64,000 nucleotides of DNA from Bacteroidetes bacterium RIFCSPLOWO2_12_FULL_35_15 (GTDB lineage Bacteria > Bacteroidota > Bacteroidia > 2-12-FULL-35-15), in the NCBI GenBank assembly GCA_001769385.1, contig MEPB01000052.1, positions 1-64,000 on the forward strand. The letters are read 5' to 3'. Under the pieces are notes generated by a model. It had not been told where the DNA came from and made no database searches. It worked only from the letters and a program-made list of their open reading frames with translations. A program made the position numbers and the translations under genes. Below, in pieces: positions 59,470-64,000 of the stretch. Each line of letters starts with the position of its first letter. Position 1 is the stretch's first letter.

Positions 59470-59644
59470 CCGCTAACACCACCTCCTAAATGCGGAGATA
59501 CTGCTAGTTGCAAATGTTTGTCACAGCGGTATAAATTTATTTATAAACATTTGCAGGAAGCAGTTGTGCTTTTAATTTATATTTACAGTAACGAATAACA
59601 GAGTGCAAGTAAATCCGCAATCTTTTAGCTTCGTTCGTTAGCGG
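59470..59644 (+). repeat. attC-like repeat A
   Basis: A 175 bp repeat with ends CCGCTAAC and GTTAGCGG, complementary over 8 bp. Inside are a second pair (TGCGGA/TCCGCA) and a nested hairpin (ACTGCT/AGCAGT and TGCAAATGTTT/AAACATTTGCA). It shares long blocks with repeats B and C, for example GTGCAAGTAAATCCGCAATC. The ends fit the integron attC scheme RYYYAAC...GTTRRRY. Confidence 0.8.
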
Positions 59645-59687
59645 TCATTGTAGAGCGGCACTATAAAAAATAACAGAAATTTGCCCA

Positions 59688-60248
59688 ATGGAAATATTGA
59701 AATTAACAACTAAAAGACTTAACATACGACACCTCGAATTAAAAGACCTATCTGACTTTTATGTTTATCGTTCAAATCCGGAAGTTGCAAAATATCAAGG
59801 CTTTGATATTATGACAAAGGAACAAGCAGAAGATTTCATAAAGTACAATGCAATGAGGACTTTTGGAAAAGCAGGAGAATGGGTTCAATACGGAATTGAA
59901 AATGTTGAAACTCAAAAACTAATTGGCGATTGTGCAATTAAATTTGACCAAAACGACACAAGAATTGCGGAAATTGGAATTACTATTTCACACCTTGAAC
60001 AACAAAAAGGGTACGCAAAAGAAGTTATGGGGGGCATTTTGATTTTTTTGTTTGAAATAAAAGAAATTCATCGGGTTGCAGAAACTGTGGACGCAGAAAA
60101 TATTGCATCAATTAACTTACTAAGAAGTATGGGTTTCAGACAAGAAGGACATTTTATTGAAAATATTTTCTTCAAAGGAAAATGGGGAAGTGAATATCAA
60201 TACGCAATGTTGAAACGAGAATGGGACGAAAGAACAACGAACCGCTAA
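59688..60248 (+). CDS. GNAT family N-acetyltransferase, cassette gene
   Basis: A 186-residue GNAT protein of the RimJ/RimL-like subgroup. It opens with LTTKRLNIRHLELKDLSDF; the acetyl-CoA loop is HLEQQKGYAKEVM, with the Q/R-x-x-G-x-A form; NIASINLLRSMGFRQEGHF is the family's C-terminal motif. The substrate is unknown: ribosomal proteins, antibiotics or small amines are possible. Its stop codon TAA lies inside the left end of repeat B (ACCGCTAA). Acetyltransferases are common integron cargo. Confidence 0.88.
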   Translation: MEILKLTTKRLNIRHLELKDLSDFYVYRSNPEVAKYQGFDIMTKEQAEDFIKYNAMRTFGKAGEWVQYGIENVETQKLIGDCAIKFDQNDTRIAEIGITISHLEQQKGYAKEVMGGILIFLFEIKEIHRVAETVDAENIASINLLRSMGFRQEGHFIENIFFKGKWGSEYQYAMLKREWDERTTNR

Positions 60249-60415
60249 TATCACCCAAAATAAATGCGGAGCAACTGCAAGCTGCAAATTTTTTTCACAA
60301 CGGTATTAATTAATTTCTAAACATTTGCAGGGATCGGTTGTGCTTTTTTATATTTGCGGTAACGAACAGCTGAGTGCAAGTAAATCCGCAATCTTTTAGC
60401 TTCGTTCCTTAGCTA
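60242..60415 (+). repeat. attC-like repeat B
   Basis: A 174 bp repeat related to A and C. Its left end CCGCTAAT overlaps the GNAT stop codon; its right end is CTTAGCTA. These two ends pair poorly with each other, but the left end pairs with the sequence before the GNAT gene (TTAGCGGT), and the right end pairs with the left end of repeat C (TGTAGCTAA). Confidence 0.8.
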
Positions 60416-60423
60416 CAATTATT

Positions 60424-60882
60424 ATGAAAAAGACTATATCCATTTTATTTTTTATTTCATTTTTAAGTTACGGACTGACAAACCAAACTATCTTAAAAAA
60501 TTATGAGATTGTTTTTAAATGCAAAACAGATGATAATAAATATAAAGACCCTATTGTTAGTTTATTTGAAATTAGCACTGATAAAAAAACATTAGTTAAA
60601 ACCTTTAGCAATACTTACAAAAACAAATTGCAGTTTGAATATCAAAAAGATTATTTAGTGAGTTTTGAAAAAGCTGGCTATATAAAAAAAGAAATATCAG
60701 TATCTACCAAAAACATTTCAAAAGAACGCTGGAACAAAGAATTTGCAAAATTGTTCTGTAATATTAACCTTTCGAAACAACCTAAAGATAGTATTGTTCA
60801 ACATTCTCGGCCAGTTTCAATAATTTCGTATTCTGACACTTTGGGTGATTTTGATATCAAATTTGATAAAATAAATAAATAA
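60424..60882 (+). CDS. Secreted hypothetical protein (152 aa), cassette gene
   Basis: Not recognised. Residues 1-20 form a signal peptide-like hydrophobic segment. The rest is beta-rich (NYEIVFKCKTDDNKYKDPIV, FEISTDKKTLVKTFSN), suggesting an Ig- or carboxypeptidase-regulatory-like sandwich in the periplasm or at the surface. The start lies 7 bp after the right end of repeat B and the stop only 2 bp before the left end of repeat C, a tight fit between two repeats. Confidence 0.65.
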   Translation: MKKTISILFFISFLSYGLTNQTILKNYEIVFKCKTDDNKYKDPIVSLFEISTDKKTLVKTFSNTYKNKLQFEYQKDYLVSFEKAGYIKKEISVSTKNISKERWNKEFAKLFCNINLSKQPKDSIVQHSRPVSIISYSDTLGDFDIKFDKINK

Positions 60883-60885
60883 CTG

Positions 60886-61062
60886 TAGCTAACACCACCT
60901 CCTATAAATGCGGAGCAAGTGCTAGCTGCAAATGTTTGTCACAGCGGTATAAATTTATTTCTAAACATTTGCAATGAACTTTTGTGCTTTTAATTTACAT
61001 TTGTTCTGACGGAAAGTGAAGTGCAATTAATTACACAATCTTTTAGCTTCATTCGTTGGCGT
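60886..61062 (+). repeat. attC-like repeat C
   Basis: A 177 bp repeat sharing most of its length with A, including CTAACACCACCTCCT, GTCACAGCGGTATAAATTTA and AATCTTTTAGCTTC. The left end TGTAGCTAAC differs from that of A but complements the sequence before the preceding gene. The right end is GTTGGCGTCA. Confidence 0.8.
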
Positions 61063-61108
61063 CACCTTGAGAAACGACAAACAATCTAAATTTAAACAGA
61101 TAAACAAT

Positions 61109-61606
61109 ATGGCATCGAACGTACCTGTAACAAGACAAATTGCATGGGTATCTTTAATTCCGCAATTGTTTGCAATGGGTCTAATAATATTTATATTCTA
61201 CATGCTAAAATTTGAAGATCCGCTTCTTTTTGGTACATGGTCTTATTTAATTATGTTTTTAATTCTTAGGAAATTAGTTGCAAAAGATCATAGACAAGGA
61301 ATGAAATTAGTAAAACAAGAAAAATTTATTGAAGCAATTCCTTTATTTGAAAAGAGTATTGCATATTTTACAAAAAATAGCTGGGTGGACAAATATCGTT
61401 ATTTAACAATTTTGAGTGCATCTAAAATGACTTATAAGGAAATGGGGTTATGCAACATTGCATTTTGTTATAGTCAGACAAATAATGGACAGAAAGCCAA
61501 AGAATACTACGAACTCACCTTGACTGAATTTCCCAAAAACGGACTAGCAAAAGCAGGACTGAATATGATAAACTCAATCGGACAAACAAGACAAACTGAA
61601 ACCTAG
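61109..61606 (+). CDS. Membrane protein with TPR-like repeats (165 aa), cassette gene
   Basis: The track starts at a TTG (61067); the ATG at 61109 (MASNVPVTRQIAW) is preferred. Two membrane segments (about residues 10-31 and 40-56) are followed by about three TPR-like helices pairs (KQEKFIEAIPLFEKSIAYF, IAFCYSQTNNGQKAKEYYEL). Function unknown. It follows repeat C, but no matching repeat follows it, so this would be the final or truncated cassette. Confidence 0.6.
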   Translation: MASNVPVTRQIAWVSLIPQLFAMGLIIFIFYMLKFEDPLLFGTWSYLIMFLILRKLVAKDHRQGMKLVKQEKFIEAIPLFEKSIAYFTKNSWVDKYRYLTILSASKMTYKEMGLCNIAFCYSQTNNGQKAKEYYELTLTEFPKNGLAKAGLNMINSIGQTRQTET

Positions 61607-61671
61607 ACAAAATTAGGGTGAAAAAAAGGCGAACGAATTACACCGCCTATTGAAAAGTTAAACTAAATATA

Positions 61672-62283
61672 ATGAGGAGCAAATTTTATTTAATATCTAC
61701 ACTTGTATTTATTCTATTCTATTTAAAAACAGTAGCTCAAAATATAATTTTTGATCTGCCTATTGTTGGAGACACAATTGATTACGAAGAAAAAGTCAAA
61801 TTTGTTTTGTTTGAAGAGATTCCCAATAGCGATTATTATTTTTCAATTATTACAGAAAAAAATACTGATACAATAATAACTCATTATAAAAAAAGTGATA
61901 CGCTTGAACAAAAAGTTACCCTAAAATATGTTTCATCAATCTTGAATAATATAACAAAGTTAAATACCTATTACAACACAATTGGAAAGGACCCAACAAA
62001 TTCACAAAACAATTATAGTTTCATCTCCAATCCAACTCCGCTTACAGAATATGAATTTGAGAAAAAAAGATCAGATTCTTTATTATCTACAGACCCATTG
62101 GCTTATAAGGAAATTATAAAAGCCAGGAAAAAGGCTGAGAAACATAATCCAAACAGAAAGAAATGGTATGATAAAGATCCTGGGCGTATAGAAACAGATA
62201 AAAATCTCCCAAGCTATAAAGACCAACAAATTAGACACATACCCATGCCAACTTATACTTCTCCAAAATGGACACCACGTTAA
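61672..62283 (+). CDS. Secreted hypothetical protein (203 aa)
   Basis: A signal peptide (1-22, ending KTVAQ) precedes a beta-rich part with YYFSIITEKNTDTIITHYKK and a C-terminal Lys/Asp/Pro-rich region that is likely disordered (HNPNRKKWYDKDPGRIETDK). No known domain. It belongs to the run of plus-strand singletons after the cassette array; the 65 bp before it have a CCGCCTATTG that faintly recalls the repeats. Confidence 0.55.
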   Translation: MRSKFYLISTLVFILFYLKTVAQNIIFDLPIVGDTIDYEEKVKFVLFEEIPNSDYYFSIITEKNTDTIITHYKKSDTLEQKVTLKYVSSILNNITKLNTYYNTIGKDPTNSQNNYSFISNPTPLTEYEFEKKRSDSLLSTDPLAYKEIIKARKKAEKHNPNRKKWYDKDPGRIETDKNLPSYKDQQIRHIPMPTYTSPKWTPR

Positions 62284-62355
62284 AAATATAAATAAGTCAA
62301 CCTGAAACATCGCCTCCTGATAATCCTTAGGCAGCATACATTACAAACAAAAAAT

Positions 62356-63018
62356 ATGAAACAAATAATTTTTACCCTTTTTTTATTTTTGACAATTAAT
62401 TTTTTCGGACAAAAAATAATAGAATATAAAATTGACGATAACTTAAGGATTCAAATACCTGAGAATTACGAAATCAAAGATACTTTGGAACAAAAAGTAG
62501 TCAAAGCTTTTGTCGACAATGGATTAATTTTAATTATAACAAGCTCGAACATAGGTAAAACAGCGGCTACCATAAAGAACGAAAAGGATCTTTTGAAATT
62601 TTATAAAGGATTTCGAGCTGGTCACATTAAATCATTAAATGGAAAATTGATAAACGAAGAGTTTGTAAATAAAGACGGACTTAAACTTTATTCCTTTTCT
62701 TACATCGCAACTATGGGTGAAGAAGTTCAATTAAGAAATTGTTTAGTGTTATTTCTTCAGGATAATACTTATATTCTTCAATTTTGGCAACCAGAATCAA
62801 TGAAAAATGAAATGAAGATAGTAAATGAAAATTTTTTCTCGTCTCTAAAAATAAGTAAGGGTTTCACTTTAGAAAATCAATTAAGTTTTTCAAATGAGGA
62901 ACAGACATTGGATTCCTATAGTTTGGGATATACGATTGGAAAAATTTTCGGCAAGCTTTTAGTTTTGGGAATTGTTATAGGTTTAATAATTTTGATTGCG
63001 AAAAAAATAAACAAATAG
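62356..63018 (+). CDS. Hypothetical protein with signal peptide and C-terminal membrane helix (220 aa)
   Basis: Not recognised. The N-terminal signal (1-17, FFGQ) is followed by a ~165-residue domain of strands and helices (LRIQIPENYEIKDTLEQKVV, DNTYILQFWQPESM), and a final membrane helix (LLVLGIVIGLIILIA) with a Lys tail. The topology implies a periplasmic domain anchored at its C-terminus. It is 72 bp after its neighbour. Confidence 0.6.
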   Translation: MKQIIFTLFLFLTINFFGQKIIEYKIDDNLRIQIPENYEIKDTLEQKVVKAFVDNGLILIITSSNIGKTAATIKNEKDLLKFYKGFRAGHIKSLNGKLINEEFVNKDGLKLYSFSYIATMGEEVQLRNCLVLFLQDNTYILQFWQPESMKNEMKIVNENFFSSLKISKGFTLENQLSFSNEEQTLDSYSLGYTIGKIFGKLLVLGIVIGLIILIAKKINK

Positions 63019-63789
63019 TACAAAAAAACTAACGCAAATTGCCACGATGCTTGATGCCCAGTAGATGCAATACAAGGAAAAAAATCCATTAGTAAAAAAA
63101 CCGAAACATACTCAAGCAGCTGAAGGGAAATATCGAGAAAGACTTTTGTCTTATGGGAGATTTGCATTTACTGCTTGGTAAGGTTTCCGGAAAATAATGA
63201 CAAATTCAAGTTTATTTATCAGCAGACAGACCGGAATACAGAAAGGCGCGTAAGCCAGAATAGGTAACGGGGGCTGAGACAGCAGGTGTGAAAGCCGATG
63301 ACCTATTCTTGAATTTTTGGTTCCTTTTGTTTCAAGACAAAAGGAACAAGAAAATAAATTCTAAGGTGAAAAAAAAGAAAAAGATTACACTCCTCCTTCT
63401 CCGGAACCCAATAATATTTTTGAAAATTTTTGATCTTATCTTCACAACTTCTGTTTCTGAAAATTCCTGCATTAAAAATGGTACAGTATAATGATGTTTT
63501 TCTTGTTTTGAATTTATTAAAAAAATTTGCAAATCGTTACATTTTACTACATTTGTTGAACTCTTTATTTTTTTTGACTCAATTAATTGAATAAATCATA
63601 CATAATTACTAATATTTTTGTTGCGAATCTGAAACACTAGCAGCCGAAAATATAATAAAATCAATTGTTCAAAATTTATTTGTATTTTTTTAATACTGTA
63701 TTTTTATCATAAATAACATCAATCAGAATGGGTATGTTATTTAGTGCATTGTATAAACCCAGCTTTAAGGAAAATTAATAATTATTCGC
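63019..63789. other. 771 bp stretch without a convincing gene
   Basis: No ORF here has coding character. A perfect 11 bp hairpin GTTCCTTTTGT/ACAAAAGGAAC (63320-63330, 63337-63347) lies in the middle. The preceding part (about 63050-63300) has short readable segments such as YGRFAFTAW that could be remnants of a lost gene, but too little to name. AT-rich promoter-like sequence precedes the last gene. Confidence 0.55.
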
Positions 63790-64000
63790 ATGTATCTATT
63801 TCTAACAATTTTATTTTCGTTCACTACCTTCAACCTAAGTGAATCCGAAAATTATAGTAAAACAGAATTATCAAATCAACTTTCAAATGATTGGAAAATT
63901 GAATATGTCGATAATGAAATAAAAATAGAATCATCAAAACTTATTATTCTTGACAAAACTAATGGTACAAATCAGGAACGTATTGTTTTTAAATATACCA
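63790..64000 (+). CDS. Secreted protein, 5' end only (runs off the window)
   Basis: An open frame from ATG 63790 to the window end, not listed in the ORF track because it is incomplete. The first ~17 residues (MYLFLTILFSFTTFNLS) look like a signal peptide; the visible mature part is rich in Ser, Asn and Lys with alternating strands (KIEYVDNEIKIESSKLIILD). No family is recognisable from 70 residues. Confidence 0.55.
   Translation, partial: MYLFLTILFSFTTFNLSESENYSKTELSNQLSNDWKIEYVDNEIKIESSKLIILDKTNGTNQERIVFKYT

Noticed and set aside
61607-62355. Further attC-like sites around the 203-residue gene
   Set aside because: Short words such as CCGCCTATTG and ATCGCCTCCTGATAATCC faintly resemble the repeats, but they lack paired ends and the conserved hairpin.
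63288-63532. Small ORFs on both strands near 63.3-63.5 kb
   Set aside because: Low-complexity Lys/Phe translations over a hairpin and homopolymer runs; no coding evidence.

Overview
Organism. The window looks like a chromosomal segment of an AT-rich, respiring member of the Bacteroidota (Chitinophagales/Sphingobacteriia/Flavobacteriia-like; I cannot go lower). Supporting signs are a TAnnTTTG-type -7 promoter element before the tRNA, a fused CcoN-CcoO subunit with a mono-haem CcoP, the cox gene order with two subunit III genes, subunit IV, SCO, DUF420 and DUF983, many secreted proteins ending in a -FxQ/-AQ signal-peptide junction, and the Bacteroidota type of tyrosine integrase with a small HTH_17 partner.

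Layout. (1) 1-718: four tandem copies of a ~189 bp non-coding unit, each able to fold into a long hairpin. (2) 843-7931: housekeeping genes, namely a secreted LRR-like surface protein, an S9 dipeptidyl peptidase, an MltF-like lytic transglycosylase and an Nth-like DNA glycosylase. (3) 8028-8099: tRNA-Arg(CCU), the integration target. (4) 8079-35208: a ~27.1 kb integrated element bounded by a 22 bp direct repeat of the tRNA 3' end, with an identical 23 bp repeat just inside each end. It carries integrase and an excisionase-like protein; two unknown genes; a replication module (methyltransferase-like protein, acidic protein, DUF3127 SSB-like protein, SF3 helicase, family-A DNA polymerase); a second, highly diverged superfamily-A polymerase (TV-Pol-like); a cargo region with a candidate HEPN protein and a catalytic-domain-only recombinase; a complete Wadjet operon (jetA-jetB-jetC-jetD) with an upstream WYL regulator; and a right-hand cluster of small genes including a SymE-like toxin. 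I see no conjugation or virion genes. (5) 35236-57973: a respiratory island with ccoI, a REC-CRP regulator and PAS histidine kinase pair, an aa3-type oxidase operon with haem A synthesis genes, a cbb3 oxidase operon, a QueD-like gene and hemN. (6) 58052-64000: a VOC gene, a decayed second copy of the hemN 3' end, then an array in which single genes alternate with three ~175 bp repeats that behave like integron attC sites, then secreted hypothetical genes.

How it works together. The respiratory island encodes two haem-copper oxidases plus the copper (CcoI, SCO) and haem (CtaA, CtaB, HemN) supply for them. ATGAT-N4-ATCAT boxes upstream of the kinase gene, coxB and ccoS suggest that the adjacent REC-CRP protein coordinates them with oxygen. 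The mobile element looks like a self-replicating but non-conjugative island that defends its host against plasmids through Wadjet.

Best candidates for something new are the cassette array at 58.7-61.1 kb, where the sequence before each gene pairs with the sequence after the same gene better than the two ends of each repeat pair with each other; the element carrying two superfamily-A polymerases; and a shared operator-like motif linking the WYL regulator to the Wadjet operon.
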